Origin: JAGNZR01 sp051656905
Lineage (GTDB): Bacteria > Fusobacteriota > Fusobacteriia > Fusobacteriales > Fusobacteriaceae
Direction of reading: 5' to 3'
NCBI GenBank assembly: GCA_051656905.1
Contig: JBOFJQ010000029.1
Coordinates: 1-15,501 of the forward strand
Length of the DNA stretch: 15,501 nucleotides
Part shown: piece after piece, positions 6,764 to 13,400 of the stretch
How the letters are laid out: each line of letters begins with the position of its first letter
Numbering within the stretch: the stretch's first letter is position 1
Made by a program: the position numbers and the translations under genes
The notes under the pieces: model-generated
The model's input: only the letters and a program-made list of their open reading frames with translations
Told to the model about the DNA's origin: nothing
Databases searched by the model: none

Positions 6764-9081
6764 CCTAGACCACCCTCTCCATGTCCTCCAGTTCTAAAGT
6801 CCTTAACGTATCTACACTCTCTTAAATAATCTAGTACTCCTTCACGTAAAGCCCCTGTTCCCTTTCCATGGATAACAGATACCTCTGTATAACCACTTAA
6901 AATAGCTTTATCTAAGTATGATTCTAATTCGTGGATACTCTCTTCTACCATTTTTCCTCTTAAATCTATACTATATTTAACAGCACTTCTTGCAGAATGC
7001 ATCCCAGCTTGAACATATACTTTCTTCTTTTCCTCTTCAGATTTTTTCATATCTAATAAAGGTAATTCCATTTTTAATATTCCTGCTTGAATTATTGCAG
7101 TCTCTTTAGATTTATTGATTTTTAAAACAGTAGCAAATTGATTTAAAGTTTTAACAAAAACTTTATCTCCCTCTCTAAATTCTAATTTCAATTCCTTCTT
7201 AATTTTAGGAGCTACATTTTGTTTTTTCTCTTCAATTATTGTAGTTCTTAACTGAGTAAGACTCTTTTGAACGTCTTTTAGTTCCTCTTTACTCTTATCT
7301 TCTTTTTGAATTTTTTCTATAAGACCTGCAGCCTTAGCTTGCATCTCTTGCATCATTTTTTCAGCTTTATCATAAGCTAATTTTAATATATCATTCTTTT
7401 CTTTTTCAAGTTGTGCAAGTTTATGCTCATAGTCTGATTTATCTTTTTCTATTAGAGCCTTTAATTTATCCATCTCAGCTTTCATAACTTCTAACTCATC
7501 AGATTTATCTTTTATATTAAGAATCATTTTTTCAACTTTTTTATTATCATCACTTATATATGATTTTGCTCTCTCTATAATTTCAGGAGACACTCCTAAT
7601 CTTTTAGCAATAGTAAGGGCATTACTCTCTCCAGGAATTCCTATTAAAAGTTTATATGTTGGAGATAAAGTTTCCACATTAAACTCCATAGATGCTGTCT
7701 CTATAAACTCATCATTGTATCCGTGTGCCTTTACTTCACTGTAGTGTGTTGTTACTAAAGACTTACACTTCTTATCTTTTAAATAGTCTATAACAGCCAT
7801 TGCAAAAGCTGATCCTTCAACTGGGTCTGTTCCAGAACCTAATTCATCTAAAAGTACTAAACTATTTTTTGTTACATTATCTAAAATATCTTGAATATTT
7901 TTTAAATGACCTGAGAACGATGATAGTGATTGCTCTATACTTTGCTCATCACCTATATCAGCATATACTCCATTAAACATACCAATACTACTCGATTCGT
8001 CTGCTGGAACAGGTATTCCTGATAGTGCCATTACAGTTATTAATCCAGCCGTTTTTAAGGCTACAGTCTTTCCTCCTGTATTAGGACCTGTTATTAAAAG
8101 TGTATTGTAATCTCTTCCTATTTCAAAAGTTAAAGGTACAACTTTATCTTTCCCTATAAGAGGATGTCTTGCATTATCTAATTTTAGATATTCTTTTATA
8201 TTAATTGCTGGAATATTATTTTTTTTATCTATTGAAAATATAGACTTCGTATTTAAAAAATCTAGCTCTAACACAGCTTCTCCAACTCTTGCAATATCTT
8301 CACTGTGTTCTCTTAATACTCCTGCTAATTTAAGAAGTATTCTTCTTATCTCATCTTTTTCCCTAATCTCTAACTCTTTCATCTTATTATTTAAAGATAC
8401 AATGGCTAGAGGCTCTATAAATACTGTTTGCCCACTTGATGATCTATCATGCTCTATCCCTTTTAAAACCCCTTTAAAATCCGATTTAATAGGTATTACG
8501 CTTCTTCCATCACGAACAGTTAGAATTCTATCTTGAATGGCATTAGCGTAAGCTGGATTTGAGAATATCTCTTCAAATTTCTGTTTAATATTTGTATTTA
8601 AAACTTTTTTATGAACTCTTAACTCTCTTAACTCTATAGAAGCATCGTCCTTTATGTTCTTTTCATTATCAATTGTTTTATTTATTAAATCTTCAATTAA
8701 TTTAACTGGTTGAACTGCCTCAAATTTATTATTTAAATTTTTATATTTTTCTAATTCTTCTACTCTATTCTTAAAAATTCTTAAAACTCTTAAAGCTTGA
8801 TTAAGTTTCCATAACTCTTCTGGATCTAGGTAATTTCCAACAATCTGAATTTTTCTATTATAAAGTGAAATATCATTTATACCTGTAGATTCAAATCCCC
8901 CATCAAACTTTACTAAATCTATAAAATCTCTAACTACTTCTAACTCTCTAACTAAAGTTCCATAGTCTTTTATTGGTTCTAAATTTATAACTCTATTATA
9001 AACCGTTTCTGTAACACAGTGCTGTGCTATCTCTTCTCTTAGTTTATCAAATTCTAAAACTGAATAACTGTGTTTATTCAT
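6739..9081 (-). CDS. mutS2: MutS2, ATPase with C-terminal Smr domain
   Basis: This 780-aa protein has the full MutS2 layout: N-terminal core and lever helices (about 1-300), Walker A TGPNTGGKT (331-339), signature SSFSGHLKNI (387-396), Walker B LVLLDELGSGTD (408-419), a Lys/Glu-rich coiled coil (about 510-625), a KOW-like segment (about 635-675), and a C-terminal Smr domain (about 703-780) with IDLRG (705-709) and HGKGTG (738-743). It lacks the mismatch-recognition domain of MutS. In Bacillus subtilis MutS2 has been linked to splitting of collided ribosomes and to recombination; either role could apply here. It is the first gene of the minus-strand run, with its own promoter upstream and a modest AGAGG Shine-Dalgarno about 9 nt before the ATG. 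Confidence 0.97.
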   Translation of the reverse strand: MNKHSYSVLEFDKLREEIAQHCVTETVYNRVINLEPIKDYGTLVRELEVVRDFIDLVKFDGGFESTGINDISLYNRKIQIVGNYLDPEELWKLNQALRVLRIFKNRVEELEKYKNLNNKFEAVQPVKLIEDLINKTIDNEKNIKDDASIELRELRVHKKVLNTNIKQKFEEIFSNPAYANAIQDRILTVRDGRSVIPIKSDFKGVLKGIEHDRSSSGQTVFIEPLAIVSLNNKMKELEIREKDEIRRILLKLAGVLREHSEDIARVGEAVLELDFLNTKSIFSIDKKNNIPAINIKEYLKLDNARHPLIGKDKVVPLTFEIGRDYNTLLITGPNTGGKTVALKTAGLITVMALSGIPVPADESSSIGMFNGVYADIGDEQSIEQSLSSFSGHLKNIQDILDNVTKNSLVLLDELGSGTDPVEGSAFAMAVIDYLKDKKCKSLVTTHYSEVKAHGYNDEFIETASMEFNVETLSPTYKLLIGIPGESNALTIAKRLGVSPEIIERAKSYISDDNKKVEKMILNIKDKSDELEVMKAEMDKLKALIEKDKSDYEHKLAQLEKEKNDILKLAYDKAEKMMQEMQAKAAGLIEKIQKEDKSKEELKDVQKSLTQLRTTIIEEKKQNVAPKIKKELKLEFREGDKVFVKTLNQFATVLKINKSKETAIIQAGILKMELPLLDMKKSEEEKKKVYVQAGMHSARSAVKYSIDLRGKMVEESIHELESYLDKAILSGYTEVSVIHGKGTGALREGVLDYLRECRYVKDFRTGGHGEGGLGCTVVTLK

Positions 9082-9130
9082 ACTTTTCGCCTCTTTTGCT
9101 TTTATTTATTCTTTATTATAGTTCACTTTC

Positions 9131-9159
9131 ATTATAACATATAGTTATGTAAAAATTAA
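9131..9159 (-). promoter_or_regulatory. Candidate mutS2 promoter
   Basis: On the minus strand TATAAT (9136 to 9131) is preceded by TGT, giving an extended -10. At 17-nt spacing the -35 position reads TTAATT (9159 to 9154), a weak match. The start point would be near 9124, about 43 nt before the mutS2 ATG. A 5-bp inverted repeat, ATAAC and GTTAT around ATATA (9134-9148), overlaps the extended -10 and could be an operator or chance in AT-rich DNA. A second TATAAT nearer the gene (9120 to 9115) lacks both TGN and a -35. Confidence 0.55.
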
Positions 9160-9199
9160 ATTACTTTATCGTAAAATAAAAGTTTCTTTTTCCTTTCAT

Positions 9200-9228
9200 T
9201 TCATTCTTTTTTTCCTCTTTGATATAAT
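9200..9228 (+). promoter_or_regulatory. Candidate upstream rpmB promoter (P1)
   Basis: TATAAT at 9223-9228 is preceded by TGA, giving an extended -10, with TTCATT at 9200-9205 after 17 nt as a weak -35. Transcription would begin near 9235 and give a leader of about 100 nt before rpmB. It points away from mutS2 and lies upstream of the better P2, so it would be an additional start site. Confidence 0.45.
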
Positions 9229-9268
9229 ATAAAAATTCCTATTTTCTGGAACTCATTATAAAAAAAAC

Positions 9269-9297
9269 TTGATTTTTTCCTAATATAGTGATAAAAT
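9269..9297 (+). promoter_or_regulatory. Main rpmB promoter (P2)
   Basis: TTGATT (9269-9274) is separated by 17 nt from TAAAAT (9292-9297), with TGA immediately upstream of the -10. The start would be near 9303-9304, giving a leader of about 33 nt that is A-rich and then carries the AAAGGAGGTG Shine-Dalgarno. No leader hairpin is apparent. Confidence 0.75.
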
Positions 9298-9336
9298 AAT
9301 CTGTAATTTACGAAAAAAAAAGGAGGTGCTCATAGA

Positions 9337-9594
9337 ATGCAAAGATGTGAAATTTCTGGAAAAGGTATAACTTTTGGAAACCAAATCTCTCACTCACACA
9401 GAGTAACTGGAAGAATTTGGAGACCAAACTTACAATCTACTAAAATCGTTATCAACGGAACTCCTGTTAAAGTTAAAGTTTGTACTAAAGTATTAAAAAC
9501 TTTAAAAGGTGCTAATGATGTAGAGATTATGCAAATACTTAAAGCTAATGCTGCTAATCTAAGTGCTAGATTATCAAAAATATTAAGTAAGTAA
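9337..9594 (+). CDS. rpmB: Ribosomal protein bL28
   Basis: This 85-aa protein carries the L28 signature: CEISGKGITFGNQISHSH (4-21), then RIWRPNLQ and VKVCTKVLKTLKG. It is a structural protein of the 50S subunit. It has only two cysteines (C4, C48), so it lacks the CxxC pairs of zinc-binding L28 forms. The C-terminus runs on as a short helix (NAANLSARLSKILSK), somewhat longer than the shortest L28 proteins. The start follows an excellent Shine-Dalgarno (AAAGGAGGTG, 7-8 nt spacing). It is the only gene on the plus strand, transcribed alone: divergent from mutS2 and convergent with rpsR, with a terminator after it. Confidence 0.97.
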   Translation: MQRCEISGKGITFGNQISHSHRVTGRIWRPNLQSTKIVINGTPVKVKVCTKVLKTLKGANDVEIMQILKANAANLSARLSKILSK

Positions 9595-9630
9595 TTCTTT
9601 CTAAAATCTTTTTTTAGATGTGAATACTGC

Positions 9631-9690
9631 ATAGCAAATAAAAAAAGACAAACTATTTAAAGTATGTCTTTTTTTATTTGCTATTTTTTG
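9631..9690 (+). terminator. Terminator after rpmB, 20-bp perfect inverted repeat
   Basis: Bases 9631-9650 and 9665-9684 are exact reverse complements (20 bp) around a 14-nt loop that contains a further ACT/AGT pairing. The core is GACA...TGTC preceded by seven A and followed by seven T, the classic arrangement of a bidirectional intrinsic terminator; a second T run follows at 9684-9689. It lies 36 nt past the rpmB stop and could also catch readthrough from rpsR on the other strand. Confidence 0.85.
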
Positions 9691-9735
9691 TTTAATAATT
9701 TTTTTTATTCTCTAATAAAGAATTTATCAATAAAT

Positions 9736-9784
9736 TTATAAAAGAAAAAAAGAAGAGGTTATCAAATTTAATTGATAACCTCTT
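9736..9784 (-). terminator. Terminator of the rpsF-rpsR operon
   Basis: On the minus strand AAGAGGTTATCAA (9784 to 9772) pairs perfectly over 13 bp with TTGATAACCTCTT (9765 to 9753) around a 6-nt loop. A T-rich run, TCTTTTTTTCTTTTAT, follows at 9752 to 9737. The hairpin begins only 7 nt past the rpsR stop codon. This is a strong intrinsic terminator. Confidence 0.92.
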
Positions 9785-9791
9785 TCGCTTT

Positions 9792-10010
9792 CTACTTCTC
9801 TATTTTTGTATATGGAATTAAAGCGATATTTCTTGCTCTTTTGATAGCTTTAGCAATCTTTCTTTGTAACTTAGCGTTAGCTCCAGTTACTCTAGAAGGA
9901 TTAATCTTCCCCTTATCAGAAACAAATCTTTTTAAAAGATCTACATTTTTGTAATCGATCTCTTGTGCTTTAACTCTTAATTTAGCTCTTCTTCTTCTGA
10001 ACTCTGCCAT
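9792..10010 (-). CDS. rpsR: Ribosomal protein bS18
   Basis: This 72-aa basic protein matches S18: an arginine-rich start (AEFRRRRAKLR), IDYKNVDLLKRFVSDKGKI, then the conserved core SRVTGANAKLQRKIAKAIKRARNIALIPY. S18 binds S6 on the platform of the 30S subunit. The ATG has GGAGGAG 6-7 nt upstream. It follows rpsF by 52 nt; in many bacteria ssb or priB lies between the two, but not here. There is no CxxC zinc motif. The gene ends the operon at a strong terminator. Confidence 0.97.
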   Translation of the reverse strand: MAEFRRRRAKLRVKAQEIDYKNVDLLKRFVSDKGKINPSRVTGANAKLQRKIAKAIKRARNIALIPYTKIEK

Positions 10011-10062
10011 TTTCTAACTCCTCCTCAAATTTTTTTTAATAACGTCTCTTTTAGTTTAGTGA

Positions 10063-10347
10063 CTACGCTTGCTTAACGATGATGTATCTCATTAACTCTT
10101 CAGTAATGTTAAGCTTTGTTTCAACTTCTGCTAATTTAGTTCCGTCAATTTCAAAAGTTGTTAAAACATAGAATCCAGTTTTTTTCTTATCGATTGGATA
10201 AGCTAACTTTCTCTCTCCCCATTTTTCAGATTTAAGAACGTTAGATCCTGCCTTTGTAAGTATAGTTGTTACTTTCTCAATTACAGTTTCTCTTCCCTCT
10301 TCTAAAATTGTTGGGTTGATGATGAACATGATTTCATATTTTTTCAT
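10063..10347 (-). CDS. rpsF: Ribosomal protein bS6
   Basis: This 94-aa protein has the S6 pattern: MKKYEIMFIINP at the N-terminus, WGERKLAYPIDKKKTGFYVLTTFE (residues 43-66) and a C-terminal NITEELMRYIIVK. S6 forms a heterodimer with S18 and sits on the 30S platform. The start has a perfect GGAGG 8 nt upstream. It is the first gene of the rpsF-rpsR operon, with a strong promoter and a leader of about 58 nt that can fold. The gene has no acidic C-terminal tail of the kind that E. coli S6 carries. Confidence 0.97.
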   Translation of the reverse strand: MKKYEIMFIINPTILEEGRETVIEKVTTILTKAGSNVLKSEKWGERKLAYPIDKKKTGFYVLTTFEIDGTKLAEVETKLNITEELMRYIIVKQA

Positions 10348-10406
10348 TTTAATACCTCCTCCCTATGGTTTTGGCCCGAAGAACTTTTTGCCTTCAAGCA
10401 GGGCAA
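10348..10406 (-). promoter_or_regulatory. rpsF 5' leader with asymmetric-bulge hairpin
   Basis: The RNA read from about 10406 can form P1 GCCC (10404 to 10401) with GGGC (10377 to 10374), stacked on P2 GAAG (10395 to 10392) with CUUC (10381 to 10378). The two are separated on one side only by the 5-nt bulge UGCUU. A competing fold pairs UUGCC (10406 to 10402) with GGCAA (10392 to 10388). Many bacteria control rpsF-rpsR through binding of S6:S18 to a hairpin with an asymmetric internal loop in this leader. The shape and place fit, but the conserved CCG that I recall for that motif is absent, so this may be a variant or something different. Confidence 0.5.
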
Positions 10407-10411
10407 TATAG

Positions 10412-10440
10412 ATTATACCAAACTAATCTATATATTTCAA
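10412..10440 (-). promoter_or_regulatory. rpsF-rpsR promoter
   Basis: TTGAAA (10440 to 10435) and TATAAT (10417 to 10412) are separated by exactly 17 nt, and TGG precedes the -10 as an extended element. The expected start is about 10405. The -35 begins 18 nt after the stop of the upstream lipoprotein gene and no terminator lies between, so some readthrough from pyrH-frr is possible. Confidence 0.82.
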
Positions 10441-10458
10441 GTCTTTTCTTTATTAACT

Positions 10459-10932
10459 TTAATCTTCTATATCTTCTCCCACTATTTCAGAAGAATTAAT
10501 AGTTTCTACTTCTTCTACATTATCTTCAAATTCATCAATTATTTTTTTATAAATTTCTTTTTCTTGGAGCTCTTTAAATCTTATTGAGGCAACAAACTTA
10601 CCGCTTCTCATATCAACTATTGTTACATAACCATCATATTGTGGCGCCCCCAATAAAGGATCATCCACTTTCTTCAAATTATATTTTACACTAAAAGTTG
10701 CTTTTTCGGATGTTTGTTTTGTAGTTTCACCTTGCTCTTGAATCTTCCATCCATTAGAATTAAAATAGTCGTAAATCATTGAACTTAAATCTGTTTCATT
10801 AATTTGAATTAATATTTTTTTCTGCTCCTGTGTTATAGTAACCTTTTCTTGAGCATCTAATGTTTCAACACTTGAACAACCAAAGAAAGCTAAGCAAATT
10901 ATAAAACATATATATTTCGCTACAATTTTCAT
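10459..10932 (-). CDS. Putative lipoprotein of unknown function
   Basis: This 157-aa protein starts MKIVAKYICFIICLAFFGCSS, a short lysine-containing, hydrophobic signal sequence ending at FFGC (Cys19), which resembles a lipobox although Phe at -3 and -2 is not ideal. The mature part has a Gln/Lys/Glu-rich region, then VKYNLKKVDDP, YDGYVTIVDMRSGKFVASIRFKE (beta-rich, about residues 100-122), and an acidic tail with many Glu and Asp. I recognise no family. It follows frr by 33 nt with AGGAGG before its ATG, so it is probably cotranscribed with pyrH and frr. It has no obvious functional tie to translation. Confidence 0.75.
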   Translation of the reverse strand: MKIVAKYICFIICLAFFGCSSVETLDAQEKVTITQEQKKILIQINETDLSSMIYDYFNSNGWKIQEQGETTKQTSEKATFSVKYNLKKVDDPLLGAPQYDGYVTIVDMRSGKFVASIRFKELQEKEIYKKIIDEFEDNVEEVETINSSEIVGEDIED

Positions 10933-10965
10933 TAAATTCCTCCTATAAATCAGAATTATAATTTA

Positions 10966-11526
10966 TTAAACTGTTGTAATTTCTTTTTCTTTTTTAGCTA
11001 ATAACTCATCTATTAATTTAATTGTAGCATCTGTAAGTTTTTGAGAATCATCTTCAAATCTTTTTAAATCATCTTCACTGATCTCTCCATCTTTCTCTAA
11101 CTTTCTTAAGTGGTTATTTAAATCTTTTCTAACGTTTCTAGCTGCAACTTTTCCAGATTCTGCTTCAGTTTTTGCAAACTTAACATATTCTTTTCTTCTG
11201 TCTGCTGTAAGCTCAGGAATCATAAGTCTAATTACTTTTCCATCGTTATTTGGAGTTAATCCTAAGTTTGATTGTTGTATTGCTTTTTCTATCTTTGGAA
11301 TCATTGTTTTATCCCATGGATCGATAACTAGCATTCTAGCTTCAGGAGCTGAAACACTTCCTATTTGGTTAAGTGGAGTGTCCGACCCATACATATCTAC
11401 TTTTATTCCATCTAACATTGCAACGTTAGCTCTTCCTGCTCTTATTGAAGCAAACTTTGATTTTGTTGCTTCTACTGCTCTATCCATTTTGTCTTTTGCT
11501 TCTACTATAAATTTCTTTGCTGGCAT
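10966..11526 (-). CDS. frr: Ribosome recycling factor
   Basis: This 186-aa protein has the standard RRF length. It acts with EF-G to split post-termination ribosomes. Visible conserved segments are FASIRAGRANVAMLDGIKVDMYGSDTPLNQ (about residues 25-54), IQQSNLGLTPNNDGKVIRLMIPELTADRRKEYVK (88-121), and the helical ending with RNVRKDLNNHLRKLEKDGEISEDD. The ATG has AAGGAG 7-8 nt upstream. It follows pyrH by 29 nt, the common bacterial order, so the two are probably one transcript. Confidence 0.97.
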   Translation of the reverse strand: MPAKKFIVEAKDKMDRAVEATKSKFASIRAGRANVAMLDGIKVDMYGSDTPLNQIGSVSAPEARMLVIDPWDKTMIPKIEKAIQQSNLGLTPNNDGKVIRLMIPELTADRRKEYVKFAKTEAESGKVAARNVRKDLNNHLRKLEKDGEISEDDLKRFEDDSQKLTDATIKLIDELLAKKEKEITTV

Positions 11527-11555
11527 TTTTTTCTCCTTAATATTTTATTTTTTTA

Positions 11556-12275
11556 TTACCCTTCTATAACTAAAGTTCCTAACCCTTCTTCTTTCATTAC
11601 TCTAAGTATATTCCCCTCTGTAACAGAATCAAAAACTAGTATTGGTAATTTGTTTTCTCTACAAAGAGATATCGCTGTTGCATCCATTACTTTTAAATCT
11701 TTATTTAAAACTTCTGTGTAAGTAACCTCATTATATCTAACTGCATCATCATATTTCATTGGATCTTTATCATAAATCCCGTCTACTTTTGTAGCTTTCA
11801 TTACTATATCAGCATTTATTTCAATAGCTCTTAAAGCAGCAGCTGTATCTGTAGTAAAGTATGGATTCCCTGTTCCTCCACCAAATATTACAACTCTTCC
11901 TTTTTCTAAATGTCTTTGAGCCTTTCTTTTAATGAAAGGTTCTGCTATTTTTTCCATTTCTATTGCTGATTGAACCCTTGTAGAAACACCTAGCTTTTCT
12001 ATAGCATTTTGAAGTGCTAAAGAATTAATAACTGTTGCTAACATTCCCATATGATCTCCTGTAACTCTATCAATACCTTGAGTTGACCCAGATAATCCTC
12101 TAAAAATATTTCCACCACCTATAACTATAGCTAGTTCTACTCCTAAATCTACAACTTCCTTTATCTGTTTTGCATATGATGTTATTACATCTGAAGAGAT
12201 TCCAAACTCTTGATCTCCCATTAAAGCTTCACCACTTAATTTTAACAGAACTCTTTTGTACATAAGATTAGACAT
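11556..12275 (-). CDS. pyrH: Uridylate kinase (UMP kinase)
   Basis: This 239-aa enzyme of the amino acid kinase fold phosphorylates UMP to UDP for pyrimidine nucleotide supply. Motifs: RVLLKLSGEALMG (8-20), IGGGNIFRG (52-60), DHMGMLATVINSLAL (74-88), GRVVIFGGGTGNPYFTTDTAAALRA (126-150) and KVDGIYDKDP (163-172). The bacterial enzyme is a hexamer, usually controlled by UTP and GTP. The first ATG has AGGAGG 6 nt upstream and is preferred over the ATG four codons later. It lies after the tsf terminator, so it needs readthrough or its own start; overlapping TATAAT boxes at 12291-12301 are possible but lack a -35. Confidence 0.97.
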   Translation of the reverse strand: MSNLMYKRVLLKLSGEALMGDQEFGISSDVITSYAKQIKEVVDLGVELAIVIGGGNIFRGLSGSTQGIDRVTGDHMGMLATVINSLALQNAIEKLGVSTRVQSAIEMEKIAEPFIKRKAQRHLEKGRVVIFGGGTGNPYFTTDTAAALRAIEINADIVMKATKVDGIYDKDPMKYDDAVRYNEVTYTEVLNKDLKVMDATAISLCRENKLPILVFDSVTEGNILRVMKEEGLGTLVIEG

Positions 12276-12349
12276 CCTTAGCCTCCTACTATTATATTAT
12301 AATTTTTTTATAGCTTTAATTCTATAAAGGTTACTATATTCCTTTTATA

Positions 12350-12385
12350 TTAAAATAAAAGTGGGAGATGCAAGCATTTCCCACT
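12350..12385 (-). terminator. Terminator after tsf
   Basis: On the minus strand AGTGGGA (12385 to 12379) pairs with TCCCACT (12366 to 12360), and an inner ATG/CAT pairing sits beyond one mismatch. The T-rich tract TTTTATTTT follows at 12359 to 12351. It begins 15 nt past the tsf stop. This is a well-formed intrinsic terminator and it separates rpsB-tsf from pyrH-frr. Confidence 0.88.
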
Positions 12386-12400
12386 CAAATATTGATTAAA

Positions 12401-13300
12401 TTAAGCTTGAGCTACTGCAGCTGCAACTTCTGCCGCGAAATCTACCTCTTCTTTCTCTATTCCGTCTCCAACTTTATATCTTCTGAAAGCTGTAACTTTT
12501 ATGTCTCCTGCGAATTTCTCTACAGTCTCTTTGTTTTCAGCTTTAACAAATATTTGGTTAACTAAGCAGTTATCCTCATAGAATTTGTTCATTTTTCCAA
12601 CTAAGATCTTTTCGATGATTTGAGCAGGTTTTCCTTCAGCTTCTAATTGCTTTCTAGAAATTTCTTTTTCTCTCTCTAAGTCAGTTGTAGTAACTTCAGA
12701 TGCATCTAAGTAAGATGGATCCATAGCTGCTACGTGCATAGCGATATCTTTAGCTTTAACGATGTTAGCTTCTGTTGCTTCTCCAGTCATAGCTACGATA
12801 ACTCCTAATTTTCCTCCAAGGTGGTTATATGTAGTTACGAATCCGTTCTCTACAGTTACTTTTTCGAATCTTCTTAAGTTCATGTTTTCACCGATTTTAG
12901 CAATTAAATCAGTTATAGCTTGTGCTACAGTTTTTCCTTCTGCATATTCAGCATTATTTAAATCTTCTATAGTTACTACAGATGAATTATTTAAAGCGAT
13001 AGAAACTAATTTAGCTCCGAATTCTCTGAACTCAGGGTTTTTAGCAACGAAATCTGTCTCAGAGTTAAACTCTAAAACGATAGCTGATTTATTATCAGGA
13101 GTTATTCCTTCAAATATTAATCCTTCTGCTGCTACTCTTCCTGCTTTTTTAGCTGCTTTAGCTATACCTTTTTCTCTTAATAAGTCGATAGCTTTTTCTA
13201 TGTCTCCACCCATTTCTATTAGTGCTTTCTTACAATCCATCATTCCAGCACCTGTTCTCTCTCTTAGTTCTTTTACTAAGCTAGCTGTAATTTCTGCCAT
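12401..13300 (-). CDS. tsf: Elongation factor Ts
   Basis: This 299-aa protein is the nucleotide exchange factor for EF-Tu. The N-terminal UBA-like part includes LVKELRERTGAGMMDCKKAL (8-27) and AIDLLREKGIAKAAKKAGRVAAEG (37-60). The EF-Tu contact motif TDFVAKN is at 82-88, followed by the paired core subdomains, with HVAAMDPSYLD in the second half. It ends in an Ala-rich tail. The ATG has a GGAGG 8 nt upstream. It follows rpsB across a 100-nt gap that holds a perfect 11-bp hairpin. Codon use looks strongly biased, as expected for a highly expressed gene. Confidence 0.97.
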   Translation of the reverse strand: MAEITASLVKELRERTGAGMMDCKKALIEMGGDIEKAIDLLREKGIAKAAKKAGRVAAEGLIFEGITPDNKSAIVLEFNSETDFVAKNPEFREFGAKLVSIALNNSSVVTIEDLNNAEYAEGKTVAQAITDLIAKIGENMNLRRFEKVTVENGFVTTYNHLGGKLGVIVAMTGEATEANIVKAKDIAMHVAAMDPSYLDASEVTTTDLEREKEISRKQLEAEGKPAQIIEKILVGKMNKFYEDNCLVNQIFVKAENKETVEKFAGDIKVTAFRRYKVGDGIEKEEVDFAAEVAAAVAQA

Positions 13301-13352
13301 TTTTAATCCTCCTAATTTTCTAAAGTTTTATTAGATATAGATATAATATGAA

Positions 13353-13383
13353 GAATTGAGTAACATTATCAATTACTCAATTC
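13353..13383 (-). promoter_or_regulatory. Hairpin in the rpsB-tsf gap
   Basis: Bases 13353-13363 (GAATTGAGTAA) and 13373-13383 (TTACTCAATTC) form a perfect 11-bp inverted repeat with a 9-nt loop, 2 nt... in RNA terms about 17 nt past the rpsB stop. The sequence after it on the minus strand (TTCATATTATATC) is not a strong T run, so full termination is unlikely. It may slow polymerase, protect the rpsB 3' end or mark a processing site. A weak promoter, TTGATA (13372 to 13367), 18 nt, TATTAT (13348 to 13343), overlaps it and could provide extra tsf transcripts. Confidence 0.6.
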
Positions 13384-13400
13384 AAATTTTATTATTTAAA

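Noticed and set aside
10933..10965. TATAAT in the frr-lipoprotein gap as a promoter
   Set aside because: There is no TGN and no -35 at usable spacing (GAAATT), and the gap is too short to need one.
12762..13334. A 190-codon open frame on the plus strand across tsf
   Set aside because: It is antisense to a certain gene, has no Shine-Dalgarno or recognisable motif, and comes from the biased codon use of tsf on the other strand.
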